A stretch of 64,000 nucleotides of DNA from Litorimonas sp965205225. Its GTDB lineage: Bacteria; Pseudomonadota; Alphaproteobacteria; Caulobacterales; Maricaulaceae. Below, in pieces: positions 24,505 to 33,868 of this stretch. Position numbers and translations under genes: made by a program. Location: contig CBDBFZ010000003.1 of assembly GCA_965205225.1 (NCBI GenBank), forward strand, positions 186,001-250,000. The letters are read 5' to 3'. The notes under the pieces were generated by a model, which was not told where the DNA came from, ran no database searches, and saw only the letters and a program-made list of their open reading frames with translations. The first letter of the stretch is position 1. Each line of letters starts with the position of its first letter.

Positions 24505-27462
24505 ATGGCCAAGCGCACCGAGCTGAATCAAGCTTTTATCGACACCGACTTTCTTGACGGGGGTTCCGCCCTTTATCTCGAGCAGATGCAGGCGCGATAT
24601 GCCGAAAATCCGGCAAGTGTTGATGCCAGCTGGCGCGCCTATTTTGAGGCTCTCGGCGAAGACCGGATCAATGTCCGGCGCAACGCGGATGGTCCCAGCT
24701 GGAAATGCGAGAGCTGGCCGCCCACACCAAATGGCGAACTGACGAATGCGCTCACGGGGGACTGGGGCAATAGCGCCGCCGCCGAAGCCAAGATTGCCAA
24801 GGTTCAACCGGACATGTCCGCAGATCAGGTGCAGCAGGCGGCTAAGGACTCATTGCATGCGCTGATGCTGATCCGGGCCTACCGCGTGCGCGGGCATTTG
24901 ATTGCCGATCTCGATCCGCTTGGACTGCGTAAGCAAGGGACGCACCCCGAACTCGATCCTGAAACCTATGGATTCACATCATCAGATCGAGATCGTGATA
25001 TTTTCATCGATGGGGTGCTGGGTCTGGAATATGCCACGATCAATCAGATCCTTGAGATTGTGCAGCGGACTTACTGCTCGACCATTGGTGTGCAGTTCAT
25101 GCATATTTCCGATCCGAAAGAGAAAGCCTGGATACAGGAGCGCATCGAAGGCCCGGACAAGCAGGTCATTTTCACCAAAGAGGGCCGCCTCGCGATCCTG
25201 CAGAAACTGATTGAAGCAGAGAGCTTCGAGCAGCTGATTCACAAACGCTATCCCGGCACAAAGCGGTTTGGCCTGGATGGCGGCGAAGCCTTGCTGCCCG
25301 CGCTGGAACAGATCATCAAACGCGGCGGTCAACTGGGTCTTCAGGACATCAATTTCGGGATGCCGCATCGCGGGAGGCTGAACGTCATGGCGAGTGTTAT
25401 GCAGAAACCCTATTCGGCCATTTTCTACGAGTTTCTGGGCGGGGTCGCGTCGGGCGCGGAGGATTTCGGCTCAGGGGATGTGAAATATCATCTGGGCGTG
25501 TCCGATGACCGCGAATTTGACGGCAATAAGGTCCATCTATCGCTGGCGCCCAACCCTTCTCATCTGGAAGTTATCACGCCGGTCGTGATCGGCAAGGCGC
25601 GGGCGAAACAGCAATCCCTGTCGGGTACCTACCGCACCCATAATCCCAAGCGGGTCATGGCGGTTCTCTTGCATGGTGACAGTGCTTTTGCGGGCCAGGG
25701 TGTGGTGACGGAAACGTTCCAGCTCAGCCAGTTGGCCGGATACCGAACGGGCGGGTCGATCCATGTCATCATCAATAATCAGATCGGCTTTACGACCACG
25801 CCGGATGAGTATCGGTCCGGTCAATATTGCTCAGATGTGGCCTTCATGGTTCAGGCACCGGTCTTCCACGTCAATGGCGACGATCCGGAAGCGATTGTCT
25901 ATGCGGCGCGGATCGCAACGGAATACCGACAGACATTCGGCCGTGATGTCGTGATCGATATCGTCTGCTATCGCCGCTATGGCCACAATGAAGGCGATGA
26001 TCCCAGCTTCACACAGCCGATCATGTATGACGTGATTGGCGGCAAACCTTCGTCCCGTGAGCTTTATGCGCAGCGCCTGATCGCGCAGGGTGATCTGACC
26101 GAAGCCGAACATAAGACACAGGTCGATGATTTCTACGCCTTCCTTGATGCTGAATTCGATAAGGCCAAGGATTTCGAAACCAAGGCTCCGGACTGGCTCG
26201 ACGGCGTCTGGACCGGCATTACGTTGCCATCGACGGTTGACGAAAAGCGCCGGGGTGTCACCGGTGTCCCCATTGAAACCCTCAAGGAGATCGGAACCAA
26301 GATCACAACGATCCCGAATGACGTCAACATTCACAAGACGCTGGCCCGCATCATCAAGATGCGTGCTGACAAGGTCGAAGCTGGCCGTGATATTGACTGG
26401 GGCCTGGCCGAACATCTCGCCTTTGGATCGCTCGTGCTTGAAGGTCATCCGGTTCGTCTGTCTGGCCAGGATTCCGAACGCGGCACATTCAGTCAGCGGC
26501 AAAGTCATTTCATCGACCAGATAACGGAGCGAAAATACACACCGCTCAATAACCTGTCTGATGACCAGCAATATTATCAGGTCCTGAACTCACACCTGTC
26601 CGAAGAGGCGGTTCTAGGTTTTGAATATGGGTTTTCGACCACGGCCCCGCAGGCGCTGACCATCTGGGAAGCGCAGTTTGGTGATTTCGCCAATGGGGCG
26701 CAGGTGATGGTCGACCAGTTCATCAGTTCCGCAGAGCAGAAATGGCTGCGCATGAGCGGCCTCGTAATGCTGCTGCCGCATGGCTATGAGGGGCAGGGAC
26801 CAGAGCATAGTTCCGCGAGGCTTGAGCGATATCTGCAGATGTGTGCCGAGGACAATATGCAAGTTTGCAACGTCTCGACTCCGTCCAACTATTTTCATGT
26901 GCTGCGTCGACAGTTGCACCGTAATTTCCGCAAGCCGCTCATTATCATGAGTCCCAAAAGTCTGTTGCGGCACAAGCTCTGCGTTTCGACCTTTGAGGAG
27001 ATGGGGCCGGATACATTCTTCCATCGCGTCCTATGGGACGACGCTGAATATCGTCCCGAAGCGTTTCAGGGGAAGCTCGTCGATGACAAGAAAATGAAGC
27101 GTGTTGTGATCTGCTCCGGTAAGATCTATTTTGATCTGCTCGAAGCGCGTGAAGAACTGGGCCGCAACGATGTCTACCTGTTGCGGGTCGAGCAGTTCTA
27201 TCCCTATCCGGACACGGCGTTGAAGACAGAGCTGTCTCGTTTTAAACAGGCGGATATGGTCTGGGCTCAGGAAGAACCCAAGAATATGGGAGCCTGGAGC
27301 TTTATCGAACCGCTGCTGGAAGAGACTCTGACAGACATCGGAGCGGATAATACACGCCCACGTTATCTCGGCCGTAAGGTCGCCGCATCCACGGCGACCG
27401 GCATTGCCGCGAAGCACAAGAAAGAGCAGAAGGCTATTTTTGACGGCGTGTTTGCAAAATAG
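24505..27462 (+). CDS. sucA: 2-oxoglutarate dehydrogenase E1 component
   Basis: The thiamine-diphosphate-dependent decarboxylase of the 2-oxoglutarate dehydrogenase complex. The 985 residues show the small N-terminal SucB-binding segment (FLDGGSALYLEQMQARYAENP), then FSLDGGEALLP-like and NFGMPHRGRLNVM segments. HLGVSDDR, HGDSAFAGQGVV, the ThDP motif GDDPEAIVYAARIA and NEGDDPSFTQP follow. The C-terminal half contains the transketolase-like segment (LPHGYEGQGPEHSSARLER) and EEPKNMGAW. sucB begins 59 bases after it. Confidence 0.97.
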   Translation: MAKRTELNQAFIDTDFLDGGSALYLEQMQARYAENPASVDASWRAYFEALGEDRINVRRNADGPSWKCESWPPTPNGELTNALTGDWGNSAAAEAKIAKVQPDMSADQVQQAAKDSLHALMLIRAYRVRGHLIADLDPLGLRKQGTHPELDPETYGFTSSDRDRDIFIDGVLGLEYATINQILEIVQRTYCSTIGVQFMHISDPKEKAWIQERIEGPDKQVIFTKEGRLAILQKLIEAESFEQLIHKRYPGTKRFGLDGGEALLPALEQIIKRGGQLGLQDINFGMPHRGRLNVMASVMQKPYSAIFYEFLGGVASGAEDFGSGDVKYHLGVSDDREFDGNKVHLSLAPNPSHLEVITPVVIGKARAKQQSLSGTYRTHNPKRVMAVLLHGDSAFAGQGVVTETFQLSQLAGYRTGGSIHVIINNQIGFTTTPDEYRSGQYCSDVAFMVQAPVFHVNGDDPEAIVYAARIATEYRQTFGRDVVIDIVCYRRYGHNEGDDPSFTQPIMYDVIGGKPSSRELYAQRLIAQGDLTEAEHKTQVDDFYAFLDAEFDKAKDFETKAPDWLDGVWTGITLPSTVDEKRRGVTGVPIETLKEIGTKITTIPNDVNIHKTLARIIKMRADKVEAGRDIDWGLAEHLAFGSLVLEGHPVRLSGQDSERGTFSQRQSHFIDQITERKYTPLNNLSDDQQYYQVLNSHLSEEAVLGFEYGFSTTAPQALTIWEAQFGDFANGAQVMVDQFISSAEQKWLRMSGLVMLLPHGYEGQGPEHSSARLERYLQMCAEDNMQVCNVSTPSNYFHVLRRQLHRNFRKPLIIMSPKSLLRHKLCVSTFEEMGPDTFFHRVLWDDAEYRPEAFQGKLVDDKKMKRVVICSGKIYFDLLEAREELGRNDVYLLRVEQFYPYPDTALKTELSRFKQADMVWAQEEPKNMGAWSFIEPLLEETLTDIGADNTRPRYLGRKVAASTATGIAAKHKKEQKAIFDGVFAK

Positions 27463-27521
27463 CGAATCGTATCATTCCTAATTTCACTGGCAAATCGAAC
27501 CCACGGACTTAAGTAGACCCG

Positions 27522-29093
27522 ATGACTGATATCGTAATTCCCAATGTCGGCGAAAGCGTCTCCGAAGTAACCATCGCGAGCTGGATAGCTCAGCCAGATG
27601 ACAAGGTGAAGAAGGACGACCCGATCGTCGAGATCGAAACGGATAAGGCAAGCCAGGAACTGGTCGCACCTGAAGATGGTGTCCTGTCCGAAATTCTAGC
27701 CTCCGAAGGCGATACGGTCGCCGTCGGAACGCTGATCGCCAAAATGGGTGCTGAGTCGGGCGGAGGCGTCGCCGGTAAGGCGGAAGCGGTCAAAGGCGAT
27801 GCTGAAGTGGAAGCACAGACCGAAGCGCCCGCCTCGAACAAGAGCAGCGGCTCATCGCTCGACATCAATGTCCCCAATGTCGGTGAAAGCGTGTCCGAAG
27901 TGACAGTTGCGAGCTGGATGAAACAGGTGGGCGATGCTGTCGAGAAGGATGAAGCGATTGTCGAGCTTGAAACCGACAAGGCTGCGCAGGAACTGGTCGC
28001 ACCGCATTCAGGTGTGCTGGCAGAAATTCTCGTGACCGAGGGCGACATCGCGACGATCGGCCAGACATTGGCACGGCTCGGCGAGAGCCAATCGACCGGC
28101 GATTTTCCGGGACCGGAAGCGCCGGGTAAGGGTGATGAAAGCGGAGGTCTTGCCAGCACGAATGTTGAAGGCGTGCCCAACGATGTGCGCGTCATGCCTG
28201 CTGCGGCCAAGATCATTCGCGAAAACAATCTCGACCCCGCCAAAATTACGGGCTCGGGCAAAGATGGCCGTATTTTGAAAGCCGATGCGGTGCAGGCTCT
28301 GGCCGATGGATCAGCCAAGAAGAGCGATGCGCCCGCCGCCGCGCCAACGCCACCGTCCGTTCCGGCCGCGTCATCAGTCCCGCGCGAAACGGGCGAACGC
28401 GAAGAACGCGTGCGCATGTCGCGCCTGCGCCAGACCATCGCTCGCCGCCTGAAGGACGCTCAGAATATGGCCGCCATGCTGACGACCTATAATGAAGCGG
28501 ACATGTCCGAGATCATGGCGATCCGGTCAAAATACAAAGAGGCTTTCCTGAAGAAACACAGCGTGAAGCTCGGCTTCATGTCCTTCTTCGTGAAAGCCTG
28601 TGTCCAGGCGCTGAAGGAAGTGCCGACCGTGAATGCTGAAATTGACGGCACGGACATCATCTACAAGAATTTCTACGACATCAGCATCGCGGTCGGGACT
28701 GATAAAGGTCTCGTCGTTCCGGTGTTGCGCGATGCAGATGCGCTATCGCTTGGCGGCATCGAAAAAGGGATTGGTGAATTAGGTGCCAAGGCGCGCGATG
28801 GCCAGCTCTCAATGGGCGATATGCGCGGCGGGACCTTCACCATCTCAAATGGTGGTGTCTATGGCTCGCTGATGAGTTCACCGATCCTCAACCCGCCGCA
28901 ATCGGGCATCCTCGGCATGCACACGATCCAAAAGCGCCCGGTCGTTGTGGGTGATGAGATGGTCATTCGCCCGATGATGTATCTCGCGCTCAGCTATGAT
29001 CACCGTATCGTCGACGGTAAGGAAGCCGTGACCTTCCTCGTGCGGGTCAAAGAATGTCTGGAAGATCCGGAGCGCCTGCTCCTTGATCTCTAA
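27522..29093 (+). CDS. sucB: Dihydrolipoyl succinyltransferase (E2) with two lipoyl domains
   Basis: Core of the 2-oxoglutarate dehydrogenase complex, transferring the succinyl group from lipoamide to CoA. Two lipoyl domains are visible (residues 1-76 and 113-190), each with an ETDKA motif; the lipoyl lysines are 42 and 153. An Ala/Pro/Ser linker leads to the E1/E3-binding domain (VMPAAAKIIRENNLDPAKITGSG), and the catalytic domain ends with SYDHRIVDGKEAV. At 523 residues it is about 100 longer than the usual one-lipoyl SucB, which the extra domain explains. lpd does not follow; a terminator and an IS630 remnant do. Confidence 0.95.
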   Translation: MTDIVIPNVGESVSEVTIASWIAQPDDKVKKDDPIVEIETDKASQELVAPEDGVLSEILASEGDTVAVGTLIAKMGAESGGGVAGKAEAVKGDAEVEAQTEAPASNKSSGSSLDINVPNVGESVSEVTVASWMKQVGDAVEKDEAIVELETDKAAQELVAPHSGVLAEILVTEGDIATIGQTLARLGESQSTGDFPGPEAPGKGDESGGLASTNVEGVPNDVRVMPAAAKIIRENNLDPAKITGSGKDGRILKADAVQALADGSAKKSDAPAAAPTPPSVPAASSVPRETGEREERVRMSRLRQTIARRLKDAQNMAAMLTTYNEADMSEIMAIRSKYKEAFLKKHSVKLGFMSFFVKACVQALKEVPTVNAEIDGTDIIYKNFYDISIAVGTDKGLVVPVLRDADALSLGGIEKGIGELGAKARDGQLSMGDMRGGTFTISNGGVYGSLMSSPILNPPQSGILGMHTIQKRPVVVGDEMVIRPMMYLALSYDHRIVDGKEAVTFLVRVKECLEDPERLLLDL

Positions 29094-29098
29094 GTCAA

Positions 29099-29124
29099 AG
29101 CCCGGCCTCGCAGCCGGGGTTTTT
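29099..29124 (+). terminator. Rho-independent terminator of the sucAB operon
   Basis: CCCGGC (29101-29106) pairs with GCCGGG (29113-29118), with a six-base loop and then GTTTTT. It starts 8 bases after the sucB stop. Confidence 0.9.
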
Positions 29125-29267
29125 ATGCCCCGAAGAGACTTCGCACCCTGTCTGGACTCTCCTGCGACATTTTGGCAGGTTCTCTCCAAACTCTGGGGAG
29201 AGCGATATGAATAAGCCATCAATTGGATACTAGGTGATTTCAGGACTGCCGCTAAAGCATCCGCCCT

Positions 29268-29932
29268 TTAACCTGAGACATATCCGGCAGCTTTGAAGTA
29301 GTTCCAGCACTCTTCTGGCGAGAAGAGGTCACAGATTTCCGTGAGGGCGTGGAACAGATCGGTGAAGGTTCGGGCAACTATCCTTCGCAGGTGCGCTTTG
29401 AGTTTGGAGAACGCCATCTCAATCGGGTTCAAGTCCGGGTTGTAGGAGGGCAAGAAGAGAAACCAGCATCTGTGCGATGTAAGCCGCAAAGGCCTCGCCA
29501 TCCATCGCGTTGTTTCCTTACCCGTGCGCGGCGTCGCTCGGTGGCGACCAACGTTTTTTGTATGTAAAACCGAGTTTGCGCAAGAACCGGCCAATCGCAT
29601 CAAGGTGCACCTGAACGCCGGTCGCGTCTGCCAGCGCACCGGCCAGTTCAGGCCATGAGGCTCCAAAAAATGGTCATGTTCCCGTCCTGTTCAATCAGTT
29701 CAACGAGAAAAGACCGGTGGGTATCAAGCTTGCCCTTGCCACGAGGGCGACCTTGCCGCGCGGCCCTTGCACGTCCGGTTCGTCGGATCGAAAGACCCCA
29801 ACGCGCTCCGGTGGCCGGTGAAAGCTTCAGGCGCAATGCTGCCGCGCGTCCGCTTAACCCTTCTTCAATCAACGTCTGAAACCGTGCCCGAACTGCTTCT
29901 GGCAAAGGTGCTGACATGAACCATCCTCCCAA
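29268..29932 (-). mobile_element. IS630-family remnant with internal deletion
   Basis: The minus-strand N-terminal part from ATG 29917 reads PLPEAVRARFQTLIEEGLSGRAAALRLKLSPATGARW, then a Tyr/Arg-rich hinge, and in other frames ALADATGVQVHLDAIGRFLRKLGFTYKK and LVATERRRARVRKQRDGW. The central DDE part is gone. The sequence resumes with GEAFAAYIAQML and, after a shift, SYNPDLNPIEMAFSKLKAHLRR and YFKAAGY-stop. PDLNPIE is the IS630 signature with the catalytic Glu. Several frameshifts and a large internal deletion make it inactive. The outer ends were not resolved. Confidence 0.8.
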
Positions 29933-29996
29933 ACCCGATGAATCACAAATCAGCTCTCAAGGGAAGCCAAACGATTCAGGTTTTTGGTCGGGCGCT

Positions 29997-32900
29997 TTAG
30001 GCCGCGTCTTCGGACAGCTCATCCACAATTAATGCTTTAACGCCGCGCTTAGCGCCCTGAACACGTGACTCTGGCGTCTCGAATCGGCCTTGAACCAGAA
30101 TTGTCTGGTCTGGACGCAAACGCCAGACGGAGTTCTGCGTAATTGCATTCATGACAAGAGATGGATTCTTAATGTCCTGATGCCGCATACTCAGGACAAT
30201 ACCTTTTGGTCCTGCATCGACTTTCTCAACATGAGCCTTTCGGCATAATCTCTTGATAGTCATGACCTTTAATAAGAATTCGACTTCTTCCGGAAGCGGA
30301 CCAAACCGATCGATCAATTCAGCGGCCAGCGCATTGCTATCGGTATCGTTTTCGAGATCGGAAATCCTGCGATAGAGCGACAGGCGTAAATTCAGGTCTT
30401 CGACATAGGTTTCGGGGATCAGAACGGCGACACCCAGATTGACCTGCGGGGTCCAGCTCTGATCTGACACGCTCTCATCATTCTTCAGCTCGGCAACCGC
30501 CTCTTCCAGCATGTGCTGGTAGAGCTCGACACCGAGTTCCTTGATGTGGCCTGATTGCTCTTCGCCCAGAGGATTACCGCCGCCGCGCATGTCCAGATCG
30601 TGGCTGGCCAGTGTGAACCCAGCGCCCAGCGTGTCGAGGGATTGCAGAACCTTGAGTCGCTGCAAGGCGCCTGGTGTCGCGACATACTCATCCGGCATTG
30701 TCAGATAGGCATAGGCGCGTGCCTTGGATCGGCCCACTCGACCCCGCAGCTGGTAGAGCTGCGCCAGACCGAATTTATCCGCCCGGCTGATAATCATAGT
30801 GTTGGCAGTCGGAATATCGATCCCACTCTCAATGATGGAGGTGGAGAGCAGCACATCATACTGCCCGTCATAGAAGGCACTCATAATATCGTCGAGCGCG
30901 CTGGCTCCCATCTGGCCATGAGCAATGACATATTTCATTTCCGGCACACGCTCACGCAGAAACGCTTCAATCCGGCGAATGTCGCTGATACGCGGCGTGA
31001 CGTAATAGCTCTGTCCGCCGCGATATTTCTCGCGCAACAGTGCTTTTCTGATCGACACTTCGTCAAATGGCAGGACGTAGGTTCGCACCGCCAGGCGATC
31101 GACGGGCGGCGTGGCGATCAGCGACAGGTCCCGAATACCGGTCAGCGCCATCTGAAGCGTCCTTGGAATCGGTGTCGCTGTGAGTGTCAGCATGTGGACG
31201 TCAGCCCGGAGCGCCTTGAGCCGTTCCTTATGGCGCACGCCGAAACGCTGTTCCTCATCGACAACAATAAGGCCAAGATTGGCAAAACTGACTGACTTGG
31301 CGAGTACGGCATGAGTGCCGATAATGATGTCAATTTGGCCTTTGGCCAGCGCCTCCCGAGTCAGTTTAGCTTTGGACGCGGATACGAGACGCGAGAGTTG
31401 CCGAACCGTGATCGGCATGCCGCAAAACCGCTCAGAGAATGTCTTAAAATGCTGGCGCGACAGGAGTGTTGTCGGCGCGACCACGGCAACCTGCCGACCG
31501 GTCATGGCAACCGCAAAGGCTGCGCGCAGAGCGACTTCAGTCTTGCCGAAGCCAACATCGCCGCAGATTAGCCGATCCATTGGCCGCCCGGAGGTCAGAT
31601 CACCGAAAACATCCTGGATGGCGCTGAGCTGATCGTCGGTTTCGGCATAGGGGAAGCGAGCCGCAAACTCATTGTAGGACCCCTCTTCTATCTCAATGGG
31701 CTCAATAGTGCGCATCGCACGCTTGGCGGCGATAATGATAAGCTCCGCCGCCATTTCGCGCAGGCGGCCTTTGGCTTGGGCCTTCCGGGACTGCCACGCC
31801 ACGCCGCCCAGCCTGTCCAGCACGGCAGTCTCATTGGCGGCACCGTAACGCGACAGCAGTTCAATATTCTCGACCGGCAAATAGAGTTTGGCATCGCCCG
31901 CATATTCAAGCTCGAGACAGTCATGCGGGGCACCGCCAACATCCAATGTCTTCAGGCCCAGATAACGGCCAACGCCATGATCGATATGAACAATTAAATC
32001 ACTTGGGTTGAGCGCACTGACCTCAGCAATAAAATTCTTCGCGCGGCGCCGCTTGCCACGATTGACCAACCGGTCACCGAGAATGTCCTGCTCGGAAATA
32101 ACGGCCAGATCCGCCTCCCCGTCCGGCATGACGAAGCCCTGCTCCAGCGGCAGGACGACTGCTCTGACCTCACCAGGTTTGATCTCAAAAGCGGTCCGTC
32201 CGTCCCGCGCGATGGGAACAATGACGCCTTGATCTTCCAGAACATTCGTCAGGCGCTCACGTGACCCTTCCGACCAAGCCGCCATCCAGACGCGGTGTTT
32301 GGTTTCGCGCAGCGCCTGAACATGTGTGGCGACAGAATCGAAAATATTGACGCCCTCGGTCTGACGCTCCGCCAGAAAGTTACGACCGGTCCGAGCGCCA
32401 AAATCGACCTTATCGCCCTCATTGGGCGCGTCATAAGCTGCATGTTGGCGAACGCAAAGCGGGGCCATTATGCCCGAAAGTTCGACAAGCGGAATGTAAA
32501 GTGCATCCGTTGGAAGCGGGCGATATAACCCAGCGCTCTTGGCAGGATCACCTGATCCACTGTCGCGGGCGTCCTGATGTTCCTTACGTGATGTGTAGAA
32601 ATCTTCGATCAGCGCTTCGCGTTCGGCCATGGCTTCATTCGCCAGACCATCAAACGCAGTAATTGCGCCCGCGCCGACATAATCAAATATAGTCTCGGTA
32701 TAGTCGTAGAATAGCGACAGGTAATGTTCGATGCCTTGCGGACGGATACCGTCAATCACGGATGAGTAGACAGGATCACGGCTGACCCCACCGCCAAATG
32801 CGGCTATATAGGCTTTTCGGAATTCGCTGATCGTATCATCTTCAACGAAGATTTCGCTGACAGGGGCAAGCGTCAGGCTTTTCAGGGCGTTGCTAGTCCG

Positions 32901-33506
32901 TTGCGTATCAACGTCAAACTCACGGATGCTCTCAAGCTCATCGCCAAAAAAGTCGAGACGCAGCGGAGTCTTGCGAGTGGGCGGGAAAATATCTATGAGC
33001 CCGCCGCGAACCGCATAGTCACCAGGTTCAACCACGGTAGACGCCCGGATATAGCCGTTTCGAGATAGATAGGACTCAAGATCCTCGCGCTGGACATCAT
33101 CACCAACCTTCGCGCAAAAACCCGCTGCTTTGATGACCTTGCGGGGTGGCACCCGCTGGAGGATGGCGGCCACGGTCGAAACGATGATCAGCGACTTTGT
33201 TGTCTTGACGGCCAGCAAGCTATAAAGCGCCCCGGCACGCCGCGCCGCCAGAACCCGGCTGGGCGATACCCGATCATAGGGCAGTGCATCCCACGCCGGT
33301 AGATTCAGGACCGGCACGTCTGGCTGGAAGAAGCGGCAGGCGGCGGTAAAAGACGCGGCGCGGGCATCATCCCGGGCCACGAACAGGATTCGGCCAGAGG
33401 TTTTCACCACCGCTTTGGTGACAATGAGCGCGTCCGCCCCTTCGGGCAGACCGGCTGCCGTTAACCGAAGATCAGGCCCGACATAGCGTGAGAGTTGAAT
33501 CTGCAT
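29997..33506 (-). CDS. mfd: Transcription-repair coupling factor
   Basis: Releases RNA polymerase stalled at DNA damage and recruits UvrA. From ATG 33506 (MQIQLSRYVGPDL) it has 1169 residues, normal for Mfd. An earlier in-frame ATG at 33632 lies inside sdhE and gives a tail unlike the family. UvrB-like domain 1 comes first (LNLPAWDALPYDRVSPS). The RNA polymerase-interaction part (NPSDLIVHIDHGVGRYLGLKTLDV) is followed by the RecG-like motor: Walker A GDVGFGKTEVALRAAF, box II DEEQRFGVRHKERLK, TATPIPRTLQMAL and QLRGRVGRS. The TRCF domain is at the C-terminus. It follows sdhE by 1 base. Confidence 0.96.
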   Translation of the reverse strand: MQIQLSRYVGPDLRLTAAGLPEGADALIVTKAVVKTSGRILFVARDDARAASFTAACRFFQPDVPVLNLPAWDALPYDRVSPSRVLAARRAGALYSLLAVKTTKSLIIVSTVAAILQRVPPRKVIKAAGFCAKVGDDVQREDLESYLSRNGYIRASTVVEPGDYAVRGGLIDIFPPTRKTPLRLDFFGDELESIREFDVDTQRTSNALKSLTLAPVSEIFVEDDTISEFRKAYIAAFGGGVSRDPVYSSVIDGIRPQGIEHYLSLFYDYTETIFDYVGAGAITAFDGLANEAMAEREALIEDFYTSRKEHQDARDSGSGDPAKSAGLYRPLPTDALYIPLVELSGIMAPLCVRQHAAYDAPNEGDKVDFGARTGRNFLAERQTEGVNIFDSVATHVQALRETKHRVWMAAWSEGSRERLTNVLEDQGVIVPIARDGRTAFEIKPGEVRAVVLPLEQGFVMPDGEADLAVISEQDILGDRLVNRGKRRRAKNFIAEVSALNPSDLIVHIDHGVGRYLGLKTLDVGGAPHDCLELEYAGDAKLYLPVENIELLSRYGAANETAVLDRLGGVAWQSRKAQAKGRLREMAAELIIIAAKRAMRTIEPIEIEEGSYNEFAARFPYAETDDQLSAIQDVFGDLTSGRPMDRLICGDVGFGKTEVALRAAFAVAMTGRQVAVVAPTTLLSRQHFKTFSERFCGMPITVRQLSRLVSASKAKLTREALAKGQIDIIIGTHAVLAKSVSFANLGLIVVDEEQRFGVRHKERLKALRADVHMLTLTATPIPRTLQMALTGIRDLSLIATPPVDRLAVRTYVLPFDEVSIRKALLREKYRGGQSYYVTPRISDIRRIEAFLRERVPEMKYVIAHGQMGASALDDIMSAFYDGQYDVLLSTSIIESGIDIPTANTMIISRADKFGLAQLYQLRGRVGRSKARAYAYLTMPDEYVATPGALQRLKVLQSLDTLGAGFTLASHDLDMRGGGNPLGEEQSGHIKELGVELYQHMLEEAVAELKNDESVSDQSWTPQVNLGVAVLIPETYVEDLNLRLSLYRRISDLENDTDSNALAAELIDRFGPLPEEVEFLLKVMTIKRLCRKAHVEKVDAGPKGIVLSMRHQDIKNPSLVMNAITQNSVWRLRPDQTILVQGRFETPESRVQGAKRGVKALIVDELSEDAA

Positions 33507-33507
33507 C

Positions 33508-33822
33508 TCAAACGGAAGGTCTGAATGCCCGCAATCGTTCCAGAAGTGGTGTGTCGTAATTGGCGGGCACGGGAAGTGTCTGCGTGATCCAGGCGTAGAT
33601 ATCGTGGTCCTTGGCCCCGAGCAGATCTTCAAACATCAAAAGTTCGGTGTTGGTCAGGTCCGGTCCATGAACACGCGCAAATCCACCCAGAATCAGATCG
33701 ACCTCCTTGAAGCCGCGATAATGTGCGCGGTGCATCAAGCGCTTACGGCGCGTTTCCCAGTCGATTGTGTCATCGCTTTCAGGCACGGGTGCAGGCCTAA
33801 TGAATGACGCTGGCCCTGTCAC
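33508..33822 (-). CDS. sdhE: Succinate dehydrogenase assembly factor 2 (FAD assembly factor)
   Basis: 104 residues. The SdhE/Sdh5 core (KRLMHRAHYRGFKEVDLILGGFA) includes the RGxxE-type motif (here RGFKE) that assists covalent FAD attachment to SdhA. FEDLLGAKDHDIYAWI completes the domain. Some 25 residues precede the core. It is divergent from recG, and sdhE-mfd adjacency with recG opposite is common in alphaproteobacteria. Confidence 0.92.
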   Translation of the reverse strand: MTGPASFIRPAPVPESDDTIDWETRRKRLMHRAHYRGFKEVDLILGGFARVHGPDLTNTELLMFEDLLGAKDHDIYAWITQTLPVPANYDTPLLERLRAFRPSV

Positions 33823-33868
33823 GACCCTATCGCTTGCATGGGCTGTATTACCACGTCAAATCAGGAAT

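Noticed and set aside
33507..33632. Longer Mfd start at 33632
   Set aside because: It would place 42 residues of unrelated sequence inside sdhE. The ATG at 33506 begins with the usual Mfd N-terminus.
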